Assembly: GCF_003610805.1 (NCBI RefSeq)
Contig: NZ_RAPF01000005.1
Span: 248,001 to 312,000, forward strand
Source of the DNA: Altericroceibacterium spongiae
GTDB lineage: Bacteria; Pseudomonadota; Alphaproteobacteria; Sphingomonadales; Sphingomonadaceae
Length of the DNA: 64,000 nucleotides
Direction: 5' to 3'
This document shows, one piece after another, positions 1 to 8,628 of the stretch. Numbering within the stretch: the first letter of the stretch is position 1; each line of letters begins with the position of its first letter. The notes beneath the pieces were generated by a model, which searched no databases, had not been told where the DNA came from, and worked only from the letters and a program-made list of their open reading frames with translations. Made by a program: the position numbers and the translations under genes.

Positions 1-375
1 GAGGGGCAGCGCCGTGTCGCCGATGAACCGCAGGATCGGCAGGAGCCTGTGCCGCTTGAAAAGCTGAATGCAGGGCGCGCTGCTGGTGATCTCGGTGCCG
101 AAACCCGGTCCGATACGCATCTGGATGCAGGTCTAACACTACCCCTCACCGCAGTGCAAACCGGTGAGGATGCACCAGCAATGGGCGCGGAACAGCATCC
201 CTCCGAACCAGGAACCGCCGGCGATGACGCAGCTGGAAAGGGCGGTTCGACGCCCCAAGCTCGCGCGGTGACCAGTGGGCACCAATCTCTCACGCCGGTC
301 GAGAAAGACCTGCGTGAAGGTGCGGTCGCAGATCCTCCGGAAAAGGATTTCGGCGAGTTCGAGCCCGACATGTGA
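1..375 (+). CDS. traD: Probable TraD coupling protein, C-terminal tail (partial)
   Basis: The reading frame is open from the first base of the window and ends at TGA 373-375, so only the last 124 residues of a longer protein are present. The tail is low-complexity, rich in Ala, Gly, Glu and Asp, and ends in an acidic segment (KDFGEFEPDM). No ATPase motif is visible because the body of the protein lies outside the window. The call rests on position: in F-type systems the coupling protein gene traD lies just upstream of traI on the same strand, and coupling proteins often end in a disordered acidic tail that contacts the relaxosome. The identification is inference only. Confidence 0.5.
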   Translation, partial: EGQRRVADEPQDRQEPVPLEKLNAGRAAGDLGAETRSDTHLDAGLTLPLTAVQTGEDAPAMGAEQHPSEPGTAGDDAAGKGGSTPQARAVTSGHQSLTPVEKDLREGAVADPPEKDFGEFEPDM

Positions 376-433
376 AAGGCAAATGGGGAGGGATTACTCG
401 GCCGCGAGGGGAGCCCGACGAGGATTAGACTGG

Positions 434-3358
434 ATGCTTTCCGTCGCCAATGTGCGCTCCCCTTCAGCTGCTGCGAGCTATTTCGCGGCAGACAATTACT
501 ACACCGGCGCCGATGCCGATCGTTCCGGAACATGGGTCGGGAAGGGAGCGGAACGATTTGGCCTTGAGGGCCGCGTCAATGCCGAGCAGTTCGATGCCTT
601 GCTGCGGGGAGAACTTCCCGGTGGCATCCAGGTTGGCAACGCGGGCCAGGCCCACAGGCCGGGAACCGACCTCACATTCTCACTCCCGAAAAGCTGGTCG
701 CTGCTCGCGCTGGTGGGCGGCGACCAGCGGATTATCGATGCCTATCGCGAAGCCGTCATCGAGACCTTGCGCTGGGCAGAAAAGAACGCGGCGCAGACCC
801 GGATGGGCAGTCAGGCTGGTTACGGGAAGGTCGCGACAGATAACCTCACGATTGGTCTCTTCCAGCACGACACCAACCGCAACCAGGAGCCGAACCTGCA
901 TTTTCATGCGGTCGTGGCAAATGTCACGCAAGGCAGCGACGGGAAGTGGCGCGCGCTTCGCAATGACAAGCTTTGGTCGTTCAACACCCTGCTCAACTCG
1001 ATGACCATGGCGCGCTTTCGTCTGGCGGCCGAGAAAATGGGCTACGAGGCGGGGCCGGTTGGAAAGCATGGCAATTTCGAAGCAGCGGGCATTGCCCGTG
1101 AGCAGGTGATGGCCTTTTCAACGCGGCGCGAAGAAGTCCTCGACGCGGTACGCCAGCTGGGTGAGAACACTTCGAAAACCCGCGACATTGCTGTGCTCGA
1201 TACGAGGAAAAGCAAGGCGCCCGTAAGGGACAGGGACAGCCTTCTCGATGCATGGCAGCAGAAAGCCCAGGAAGTCGGAATGGACCTTGCCAGTTTGATC
1301 GATGCGTCGCAGATGCGCGCTGCAACAAAGGACATTCCCAGCTCGAAAGAAGGGAACCTCCTTCAGCGTGGAATTGCGAAGCTGAGAGAGTTTGCCCAGC
1401 GGATCAAGGGCGATCCGGCGGATCCACTGATCCCTGCCCATGTCCTCAAGCAAGATGCACCGACCATCGCGGCCGCGCAGGCCGTTGCTTCCGCGGTGCG
1501 CCATCTCTCGCAGCGCGAGGCAGCCTTTCCCCGTGAGGGATTGCTGAAGGCGGCGCTCGATTTTGGGCTGCCGACGACGGTAGACCACATCGAAACCCGT
1601 GTGAACGCATTGATCAGAAGCGGCGCACTCGAGCCCGGCAAAGGCGAGCACAAAGGCTGGCTGGCGAGCCGGGAGGCGCTTGACCTTGAAAGCACCATTC
1701 TCGCGAATGTCGACCAAGGACGAGCTGCGGTGTCGCCCATCCTGGATCGATCGGACGCCGCAGAACGGGTTCAGGCTGTTGCCGCGCTCAACCACGGAAT
1801 TTCGCTCAACGAAGGGCAGGAGGATGCGGCGAGCCTTGTGCTCTCATCGCGTGACAGGATCGTAGCGATCCAGGGCATTGCCGGGGCGGGCAAAAGCAGC
1901 GTGATGAAGCCGGTTGCCCAGCTGCTCCGCGAGGAAGGCAAGCAAGTGCTGGGGCTCGCGGTGCAGAATACGCTCGTCCAGATGCTCGAGCGCGACACCG
2001 GCATCCGTTCGATGACCATCGCCCGCTTTCTCGCCCAATGGGGCAGGCTTCTGCACGAGCCGGGAAATGCCACGCTGCTGAGTGAGGCTCGGAGCGCGCT
2101 TGGAGACCATGTCCTGGTGCTCGACGAGGCCTCGATGGTGTCGAATGAGGACAAAGCCAAGTTGGTACGGCTGGCTAACCTTGCCGAAGTCCAGCGCCTG
2201 GTTCTCGTCGGCGACAAGCGACAGCTAGGCGCCGTCGATGCCGGTAAGCCCTTCGACCTCGTCCAGCAGGCCGGGATCGCGCGCGCCAAGATGGATGTGA
2301 ATTTGCGCGGCCGCGATCCCGTCCTGCGGCGAGCCCAGGCCGCCGCGCAGGAGGGACGCATCGACGATGCGCTCCGGGCTCTTGCTCCTTCAACCATCGA
2401 GGCTCGTGGGGACAGCGCGATTGTTGCCGCCGAAAAGTGGCTTTCGCTCAGCCCGGCGGATCGGTATCGGACGTCGATCTACGCGTCGGGACGGGCCCTA
2501 CGGTCTGCGGTTAACGAGGCTGTCCAGCGCGGACTCAAGGCCAACGGCGAGCTCGGCCCACGATCGGGCCGGCTGACCGTTCATTCTCGGGTGAATGTGA
2601 CGCCTGAGGAGCTGCGCTATCTTCGCACTTACCAACCGGGCATGGTCCTCAACTTTCGCTCGCGCGACAGCACCCAGAAGCTCTCCATGGGTGACTACAC
2701 CGTCAAGACCATCGACCATGCGCGCAAGCAGCTCGTCCTTGAGGACAGGAAAGGGCGGCTTCGCAAGTTCAATCCCGCGCGCTTGCGGCCGGGCGCAGAC
2801 GATAGCCGGCTGTCGCTCTTCGAACGCAAATCGCTGTCCATCATCGAGGGTGACAAGATCCGTTGGACCGCCAATGACCACAAGCGCGGGCTGTTCAACG
2901 CCGACCAGGCGAGGATCGTGGCCATCGACACAAAGGGCGTCTTGGTGGAGACATCTGCGGGCAAGGAGCTCCGCCTGAGCCGCGGCGACCCCATGCTCAA
3001 ACGCATGGACCTCGCCTATGCCCTCAATGCGCATATGGCGCAGGGACTGACCTCCGATCGCGGGATCGCGGTAATGGACAGTCGCGAACGCAATCTCGCC
3101 AATCGGCAGACTTTCCTGGTTACGGTCACCCGGCTTCGCGACGGCCTTACGCTGATTGCAGACAATGCCGAGAAACTCGGCCGGGCCATCAAGTCCAACA
3201 GCGGCGAGAAAGCATCGGCCCTCGAAGTAACGCAAAGGCTCAAGATGGCAGCTGCCAAAGGCCTTTCACAAGACAGGGATGTCGCCAGCGCTTCGCCTGC
3301 AAGTGACAAGCCCGATCTCACCAAGGAAAGGGTAAAGCCTTTCGAAATCGGCATTTGA
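434..3358 (+). CDS. traI: TraI: MobF conjugative relaxase/helicase
   Basis: This bifunctional enzyme nicks one strand at oriT, stays covalently bound through a tyrosine and unwinds the DNA for transfer. The start at 434 gives the usual MobF N-terminus MLSVANV, with an RBS-like GAGGA about 10 bases upstream; an in-frame ATG at 383 is possible. Tyrosines at about residues 16, 22 and 23 (NYYTG) are the nicking candidates. A metal-binding histidine cluster follows near residues 140-160 (QEPNLHFHAVVAN). A RecD-like helicase begins with Walker A GIAGAGKSS near residue 481, has LDEASM as Walker B, and has a late motif ALNAHMAQGLTSDRG near residue 870. At 974 residues it is much shorter than F TraI (about 1750) but normal for TrwC-like relaxases. 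It follows the probable traD tail after 58 bases. Confidence 0.93.
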   Translation: MLSVANVRSPSAAASYFAADNYYTGADADRSGTWVGKGAERFGLEGRVNAEQFDALLRGELPGGIQVGNAGQAHRPGTDLTFSLPKSWSLLALVGGDQRIIDAYREAVIETLRWAEKNAAQTRMGSQAGYGKVATDNLTIGLFQHDTNRNQEPNLHFHAVVANVTQGSDGKWRALRNDKLWSFNTLLNSMTMARFRLAAEKMGYEAGPVGKHGNFEAAGIAREQVMAFSTRREEVLDAVRQLGENTSKTRDIAVLDTRKSKAPVRDRDSLLDAWQQKAQEVGMDLASLIDASQMRAATKDIPSSKEGNLLQRGIAKLREFAQRIKGDPADPLIPAHVLKQDAPTIAAAQAVASAVRHLSQREAAFPREGLLKAALDFGLPTTVDHIETRVNALIRSGALEPGKGEHKGWLASREALDLESTILANVDQGRAAVSPILDRSDAAERVQAVAALNHGISLNEGQEDAASLVLSSRDRIVAIQGIAGAGKSSVMKPVAQLLREEGKQVLGLAVQNTLVQMLERDTGIRSMTIARFLAQWGRLLHEPGNATLLSEARSALGDHVLVLDEASMVSNEDKAKLVRLANLAEVQRLVLVGDKRQLGAVDAGKPFDLVQQAGIARAKMDVNLRGRDPVLRRAQAAAQEGRIDDALRALAPSTIEARGDSAIVAAEKWLSLSPADRYRTSIYASGRALRSAVNEAVQRGLKANGELGPRSGRLTVHSRVNVTPEELRYLRTYQPGMVLNFRSRDSTQKLSMGDYTVKTIDHARKQLVLEDRKGRLRKFNPARLRPGADDSRLSLFERKSLSIIEGDKIRWTANDHKRGLFNADQARIVAIDTKGVLVETSAGKELRLSRGDPMLKRMDLAYALNAHMAQGLTSDRGIAVMDSRERNLANRQTFLVTVTRLRDGLTLIADNAEKLGRAIKSNSGEKASALEVTQRLKMAAAKGLSQDRDVASASPASDKPDLTKERVKPFEIGI

Positions 3359-3430
3359 TCACCGACAGCCTGGACGATTTCCGCGTTACCAGGCACGATG
3401 CCTGTTCGAGAGAAGTGCGGAGCGTTGCCG

Positions 3431-4339
3431 GTGAAGGGTGTATTCGAGATCAGCGGCAATTCGCGCTACGACGACCTCATTACCGAGCGGTATCATTTCC
3501 CCTCGCAATATCTTCCTCTAGCCCGCCAGCTTGAAAACGACTGGATCCTTTACCGCGAAACCCGCGTATCCGGCGGTCGGATGGCCTACATCGCGACGGC
3601 TTTCGTTGAGCGGATCGATCCCGATGAGGCCGATCCAACCCATTACTATGCGCGCGTCAGGGACTATCTACCCTTCGATGATGCGGTCTCATACCGCGAC
3701 AAGGACGGACGCTTCGCCGAGCGCTTCCTTCGCGACATGGCCCGTCCTGGCGATGCCGGGAGGACGCTGCGCGGCAAATCGGTGCGCACGCTCGATGGCG
3801 ATGATTTCGTCGCCATCGTCAATCAGGGCCTGAGTGAGACGCTCGACCCGGACAACCGGATCCGGCTCGAGCTCGACGAGCGGTACATCGACGATGCGAC
3901 CGCCGCGCTGCTGGCCGATGATTTTGGCGAACGCCGGATCGAGCAGATCCTGGTGAACAAGAAGATCCGGGCCGCCAGTTTCCGCAATCAGGTTCTCGAT
4001 GCCTATGACAGCACGTGCGCCGTCACGGGATTGCGGATCATCAATGGTGGCGGGAAAGCCGAGGCACAGGCGGCCCATATGTGGTCCGTCGCCGATGGCG
4101 GACCCGACGTCGTACCCAACGGCGTGGCACTTTCAGCTACGGCCCATTGGCTGTTCGACCGGCATCTCATCACGTTCGACGACAACTTGTGCCTGCTCGT
4201 ATCGCACAACAAGGTGCCGTCCGACCTGTTGAAGCTCTTCCCGCCTTCAGGACAAAAGATCAGGCTTCCGTGCGATCCGCGGGATCACCCCCGTCCGGAC
4301 TTTGTGGCTAAGCATCGCGCACGTTTTGCGGGGTTCTGA
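3431..4339 (+). CDS. HNH endonuclease family protein
   Basis: A 302-residue protein whose C-terminal third looks like an HNH nuclease of the restriction-enzyme-like type. The stretch from about residue 183 contains FRNQVLDAYDSTCAVTG, then AQAAHMWSV, then PNGVALSATAHWLFDRHLI, which matches the usual order of Cys, His-containing and Asn/His motifs. The N-terminal part is unrecognised. GTG 3431 has a GGAG eight bases upstream; an ATG at 3398 would add 11 residues. It is co-oriented with traI and converges on the S24 repressor, with 10 bases between the stop codons. Whether it acts in restriction, in transfer or as a homing-type enzyme cannot be told. The substrate is unknown. Confidence 0.75.
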   Translation: MKGVFEISGNSRYDDLITERYHFPSQYLPLARQLENDWILYRETRVSGGRMAYIATAFVERIDPDEADPTHYYARVRDYLPFDDAVSYRDKDGRFAERFLRDMARPGDAGRTLRGKSVRTLDGDDFVAIVNQGLSETLDPDNRIRLELDERYIDDATAALLADDFGERRIEQILVNKKIRAASFRNQVLDAYDSTCAVTGLRIINGGGKAEAQAAHMWSVADGGPDVVPNGVALSATAHWLFDRHLITFDDNLCLLVSHNKVPSDLLKLFPPSGQKIRLPCDPRDHPRPDFVAKHRARFAGF

Positions 4340-4349
4340 TCCGGTAGAG

Positions 4350-4985
4350 TCAGACCGCACGTCCGAACCAGATGACACGGCCGACCACCTGAATCTCGGA
4401 CCGGTCGACATCGTCCCAGCTGGGATAGGCCGAATTATCGCTGCTGATGGTGATCTTGCGGCCACCGGGCTTGAGCGTCACGCGCTTGACCACCAGCGCA
4501 TCGTCGGCGCGGAGGACGTAGATACCGTCGCGTAGCCGCGAGCCTTGATCCGATGCATCGACCAGCACCTCGTCGCCATCGCTGAGTGTCGGCTCCATGG
4601 AATCGCCCAGGACGTGGATGATCGAAAGGCTGGCGCTCTTTGCCCGGGTCAACCGGCCAAGCCAGCGTTCGTCGAAACCAAAGCGGGTATGGGCGGTCTC
4701 GCTTTCGGCAATCGCTCCGAAGCCTGCCGACGCATCGACATTGAGCACGGGTATTTCAATCAACCCGTCACGCATGGGTGCGGGCGGTCCGCCAAGCACT
4801 TGCTCGTCGACCCCGAAGAAGCTGGCAAGCGTGCGACGGTCATCGTCATCCAGTTTGCGCGGCGAGCCGCGCTTGATGAACTGCTGAATGTAGGACGAGT
4901 TTCGTCCGATCATCCGCGAGATCGAGGAATATCCGAGCCGTCGCTGCTGGATCAGACGATCGAGCTCCTCTCTGACGTGTTCCAT
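4350..4985 (-). CDS. S24 family self-cleaving repressor (LexA/CI-like)
   Basis: A 211-residue transcriptional repressor with a DNA-binding N-terminus (residues 1-60, with a helix-turn-helix-like segment around SSISRMIGRNSSYIQQF) and a C-terminal S24 peptidase domain. The peptidase dyad is visible: Ser129 in GDSMEPTL and Lys167 in ALVVKRV. A candidate scissile Ala-Gly bond lies at residues 87-88 (DASAGFG), as in LexA and phage CI repressors, which cleave themselves when RecA is activated by DNA damage. It is divergent from a small gene at 5098, and a GTTC-N7-GTTC box lies between them, so autoregulation is likely. Two further boxes lie upstream of the tra operon. That it controls the element's transfer is inference. 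Confidence 0.88.
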   Translation of the reverse strand: MEHVREELDRLIQQRRLGYSSISRMIGRNSSYIQQFIKRGSPRKLDDDDRRTLASFFGVDEQVLGGPPAPMRDGLIEIPVLNVDASAGFGAIAESETAHTRFGFDERWLGRLTRAKSASLSIIHVLGDSMEPTLSDGDEVLVDASDQGSRLRDGIYVLRADDALVVKRVTLKPGGRKITISSDNSAYPSWDDVDRSEIQVVGRVIWFGRAV

Positions 4986-5054
4986 CGTGTCGTTCCTTCT
5001 GACGGTCTCAGGAGAGAAGGAAATCTCCTAGACTCGATGGAACCTTCCTACTAA

Positions 5055-5069
5055 GAACAAAACAGGAAC
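5055..5069 (-). promoter_or_regulatory. LexA-type operator, box A (GTTC-N7-GTTC)
   Basis: The top strand reads GAAC-AAAACAG-GAAC, the reverse complement of GTTC-N7-GTTC, which is the known LexA box of alphaproteobacteria. It lies between the divergent S24 repressor (start 4985) and the 59-residue gene (start 5098). Read on the minus strand it extends to GTTCCTGTTTTGTTCTT and shares TGTTCTT at its end with the two boxes near 47.6-47.9 kb. Binding is inferred. Confidence 0.6.
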
Positions 5070-5097
5070 ACAAGCCCCGAGTGAGTCGAGGAAGGCC

Positions 5098-5277
5098 ATG
5101 AAATTGCTTGATCGCATTGAGCGACATCTCAAGGAGTCGCACATGTCGGCGACACGGTTCGGTCGTCGGGCCGTTGGCGATCCGCGCTTCGTGCTTGATC
5201 TAAGGTGTGGCCGCAGGCCGCGCCGACGAACCGTAGAGAAGGTGGAGCGCTACTTGGCTGATCAGCCAAATCGCTGA
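5098..5277 (+). CDS. Small basic protein (59 aa), function unknown
   Basis: ATG 5098 is preceded by a strong RBS-like GAGGAAGG, and the frame runs 59 codons to TGA 5275-5277. The product begins MKLLDRIERHLKESHMSATR and is basic, with an Arg-rich middle. A part resembling a helix-turn-helix (SATRFGRRAVGDPRFVLDL) suggests a small DNA-binding protein. I recall similar proteins of about 60 residues in sphingomonads, but no function. It is transcribed away from the S24 repressor, and the operator-like box at 5055-5069 lies 28 bases before its start, so it may be repressed by that protein. It could be a Cro-like partner. Confidence 0.7.
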   Translation: MKLLDRIERHLKESHMSATRFGRRAVGDPRFVLDLRCGRRPRRRTVEKVERYLADQPNR

Positions 5278-5314
5278 GGCAGCGCTTGGCGCCCACACCC
5301 TCTCATAATCTCGG

Positions 5315-8300
5315 CTAGCGGATGTCTTTGTCGATGAAGCCAAGCGTTGCCGCGTTCTCCATCAACGTCCGAACTTTGGATCGATCGAGACCGCTCGCTA
5401 CTTCCGCATCGATCTCCAGCTTCAACGAGACCTCACTACCAGGAATGGTCGTAAGCTGTTCGACGATGGCTTCGACGATCTGATGGATGTCGCGTGCCGG
5501 ACGATCCGGAGAGATCATGACCGTTCCATTGAACCGCGTCGGCAGCTTTTCTTTCTCATCCGGGTCGGTCTTGGTGGTCTGCTCTTCGTCCTGCGTTGTC
5601 GGGCCAGATTCACCTCCGGGAGTGCCTTCTTCCGAATGCGTCTCTCCGGGTTTGGCTGGCGTGGGCCGATGAGCTTCCGCGACGTCCGGTTTGATAAGGA
5701 CGCTGTCGCGATCAACAACGATGTGTGGGCTTGACGCCTTATCGATCAGGAGCCCAAGATAGCTCTCGGTGCTTTCGTCCCACTTTTCAGCATAGGCGAA
5801 TGGCCCCGGGAGCATCCCTGAGACTGCCGCCTGCACGGCTTTGACGAGCACCGTTTGGTCTTTGAGCCTTGGGAGGTAGGTGTACCGGTTCAGATACTCC
5901 CAGAGATCCCGCAAAAGCAGGTGCGGTTTGCCGTTCCAGATATAGCGTTGCAAATCGCGGTCGAGCCTCGTGGGACCCAATTCCGGCAAGAGTCCCTCAT
6001 CGCTCGCGAGCTTCTTGCTGGCCCTGGACAAGAGTCCATCCTGCGCCGGAATTTTGCTCGAAGACCACTCGACGTCCGACTGCGCATCTTCCTGGTGCGG
6101 GTAGATGAGGTAGCACCAGCATTCGCGAAGCCGGGTCTTCATCGTGTCCTTGGCTTCGGCAAGCTTCGCTTCCGCCAGGGCAATGTCGCTCTTTTTCAGG
6201 TCGAGGCGCTTGTCGTCCTTGACGATCGACTCCCAGGCGAGAGCCGACCGAACAGCGTCCTTCAGCCCGTCGAGTTGCCGCGCTTCCGCACTCAGAAACA
6301 CCAAGGTGTTACGATAGACACGCGGCGTCGAACCGCGCTGCATCAAGATGTCCTTGGCTTCGACTTGTGCATCGGACGCTTCGCGCCCGTTGTGGGCATG
6401 AGACACACCAAGGACGACTGCCCGAACGCCACCCGCTTCGTCGGGTACTTCGGCCGATGACGCCGGTGCAACCTGGACGGCATCGAAGTGCCCTCGGTCC
6501 GCGATACCATTGACGTACTTCGTGAGTTCCTGGTCGATTGTGACCAAGATCAGCGCATCTTCCAGCTGGCCGGCGCGATCGGCTGCGAGCCGGTTGAGGC
6601 TCGCGGACATCGAATACCAATAGCGACCGAGATCGCTGTGCATGAACTTGGCCTGGTTCGTCAGTCGTCGAAGGGCATCACCAAAGATTGCTGGCCGCTC
6701 GCCCGGCTGTACGACGCCAAGGTTGATCTGCTTGTCGTCGAGGCCGCGGTTTTCTTCCTGATAGGTAGGTGCCGAGCCCATGAAGACAGCTCGCGCCACG
6801 CGCCTGGTTGCCGAGTACCGGTTGAGGTTCGGTGCCGATTGGTCGATCTTATAAGGCGTCGAGCTGGCACCGTCGACGTCTCCAGCAATGATCGACTGCC
6901 AGTTGACGTCGAGGTAGTGCAGAAGCTCCGGTTCGACCCGCGACGAACTGATAGCGACGCTTCCGGGCATGATCATGACCGACGGGTCGTTGCTCATCCA
7001 AAGCTCATGGATGACTTGCGCCGTGAGCCGCAGCACGCCGCGCGTGCGCTGGAATTTTTCGAGCGAACCCCAGCTGGTATACAACAAGTCGAAAAGCTCG
7101 GGGTGGATTGGATAAGCCTTCTCAAGCTTGCGGCGATAGTCCTCGTCCGAACACCCTTGAGGGAAGTCGTTGGAATTCTCGCGATAGAGCTTCGCGAATT
7201 GCTTGAGTGTATTGTCCTTGTGGTGATGACGGTCGCCGGGAATCTCTTTGAAGAGCCGGCGGCGCACGATCTCGTAGCTCTCTTCCTGCGACGCGGGTCG
7301 CCAAGAGGATTCCACGCGCGAAAACGTCTGCTTGAGGCGCGCCAGCGCTTCTTGTCCGCCTTCGCCGCCGACCTCGATCTGGGACGCGGGAAGCGAAGCC
7401 ACGAGCAGCGTGCCGGGGCTCGCCTTGACAGCTTCGGTCAGCGATTGGACGAACGACAGGTTCGCATCGAATGAGCCGGAAGGAAGACCCTCGACCTTGT
7501 AGATCTGGCGGAGGTAGGCGACCCATTCATCGATCAGGATCAGGCACGGTGCGCACTTATTGAAGATGGCCTCAAGCAAGTTCGAACCAGGAGCGATCCC
7601 GTTCGCATCGTTGGCGGCCACCATGTCGAATGCATCGGCGCCGCCCAGTTGCCAGGCAAGCTCACCCCAGGTCGTCCGGATCTCACGACCGCCTTCGACC
7701 TTCAAGACATCCTGTGGTCCGCGCGAGGTTCCAACGAGTACGGCTCGATTGACCTTCGCTGGAACGGTGAGATCGCTCTTCGACAGGAGCTGATCCAGAC
7801 CAGGAAGGTCTTGGGCCGGAGTTGCACCGACCATGTGGTAGAGCGCTAGCATCGAATGCGTTTTGCCGCCGCCGAAGTTCGTTTGCAGTTCGACGACTGG
7901 ATCTCCGCCGTTCTGCGACAGTCGCTTCGCTGCGTTGACGAGTAGAGTACTCAAACCATCCGTAAGATAGGTGCGGCTGAAGAATTCCTTGGGATTGCTG
8001 TATTCTGAGGGAGCACTCCCCGCGTGAACCTTGCCGAGATCGGCAGCAAACTCGGCCTGTTGGAATTCGCCGGTGGCTACATCTTGATGAGGTTCGACGA
8101 CTTCACGCCAAGGAAGTAGGCCAGCCACGGTCTCGACAGAGATATTGAGACGCTGTGTTTTGCGCCGCTCCTCATTGCGTTGCAGCTCAGCATATTTGGT
8201 GCGCAGGATTGTCTCACGCATCTTGGAGATTTCTGCCGCAGTCTCACCTGCACTGATAGCTTCCATGAGACGCCGCATTGAGTCGAGTGCGCGTTCAGCA

Positions 8301-8617
8301 TCGTCGTAAGTGAAGGTCTCGTTGTGCGAAAGCTTGTTCCGCACGTCGAGCAGCTCCGAAACATAAGATCGCTCAGGATGGCCGAGGACGGTGGCAAAAG
8401 CCTCCTTCCACATGAACATCATGGTCTTCAAAAGGGAAGCCTGATCCCATGCCACATCGCCTTTGGAATTTGGCTTCAGGCCATTCACTCGATCGACGAC
8501 CTCGAGTTGCCAGTGCCCTTTGAGCGAACTCTCAAGCCGCTTTTCGACAAAGGGGATGAGGGCCTCTGGAAGCAGCTCCATGCCTTCGAACACATACTGA
8601 CGGGTGCTTTTTGCCAT
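5315..8617 (-). CDS. DUF499-type ATPase with N-terminal HEPN (Swt1-like) domain
   Basis: An 1100-residue protein. Residues 1-130 look like an Swt1-type HEPN domain: an EGMELLPEALIPFVEKRL helix followed by RNKLSH at residues 93-98, which fits the R-X4-6-H motif of HEPN ribonucleases. An AAA+-like ATPase follows, with Walker A TNFGGGKTHSM near residue 246 and a Walker B-like LILIDEW. This is the pattern of the DUF499 family, found beside DUF1156 methylases. Near residues 990-1030 there is a charged low-complexity linker (KPGETHSEEG, EEQTTKTDPDEKEK), then a small C-terminal domain. It is the last gene of the leftward defence operon, 11 bases after the methylase. The HEPN motif makes it the best candidate for an RNA-cutting effector, but the activity is inferred. 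Confidence 0.82.
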   Translation of the reverse strand: MAKSTRQYVFEGMELLPEALIPFVEKRLESSLKGHWQLEVVDRVNGLKPNSKGDVAWDQASLLKTMMFMWKEAFATVLGHPERSYVSELLDVRNKLSHNETFTYDDAERALDSMRRLMEAISAGETAAEISKMRETILRTKYAELQRNEERRKTQRLNISVETVAGLLPWREVVEPHQDVATGEFQQAEFAADLGKVHAGSAPSEYSNPKEFFSRTYLTDGLSTLLVNAAKRLSQNGGDPVVELQTNFGGGKTHSMLALYHMVGATPAQDLPGLDQLLSKSDLTVPAKVNRAVLVGTSRGPQDVLKVEGGREIRTTWGELAWQLGGADAFDMVAANDANGIAPGSNLLEAIFNKCAPCLILIDEWVAYLRQIYKVEGLPSGSFDANLSFVQSLTEAVKASPGTLLVASLPASQIEVGGEGGQEALARLKQTFSRVESSWRPASQEESYEIVRRRLFKEIPGDRHHHKDNTLKQFAKLYRENSNDFPQGCSDEDYRRKLEKAYPIHPELFDLLYTSWGSLEKFQRTRGVLRLTAQVIHELWMSNDPSVMIMPGSVAISSSRVEPELLHYLDVNWQSIIAGDVDGASSTPYKIDQSAPNLNRYSATRRVARAVFMGSAPTYQEENRGLDDKQINLGVVQPGERPAIFGDALRRLTNQAKFMHSDLGRYWYSMSASLNRLAADRAGQLEDALILVTIDQELTKYVNGIADRGHFDAVQVAPASSAEVPDEAGGVRAVVLGVSHAHNGREASDAQVEAKDILMQRGSTPRVYRNTLVFLSAEARQLDGLKDAVRSALAWESIVKDDKRLDLKKSDIALAEAKLAEAKDTMKTRLRECWCYLIYPHQEDAQSDVEWSSSKIPAQDGLLSRASKKLASDEGLLPELGPTRLDRDLQRYIWNGKPHLLLRDLWEYLNRYTYLPRLKDQTVLVKAVQAAVSGMLPGPFAYAEKWDESTESYLGLLIDKASSPHIVVDRDSVLIKPDVAEAHRPTPAKPGETHSEEGTPGGESGPTTQDEEQTTKTDPDEKEKLPTRFNGTVMISPDRPARDIHQIVEAIVEQLTTIPGSEVSLKLEIDAEVASGLDRSKVRTLMENAATLGFIDKDIR

Positions 8618-8628
8618 GTCCGCTTACC

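Noticed and set aside
6488-7474. 328-codon plus-strand frame over the DUF499 gene
   Set aside because: Antisense shadow; the DUF499 frame carries Walker motifs and continues on both sides.
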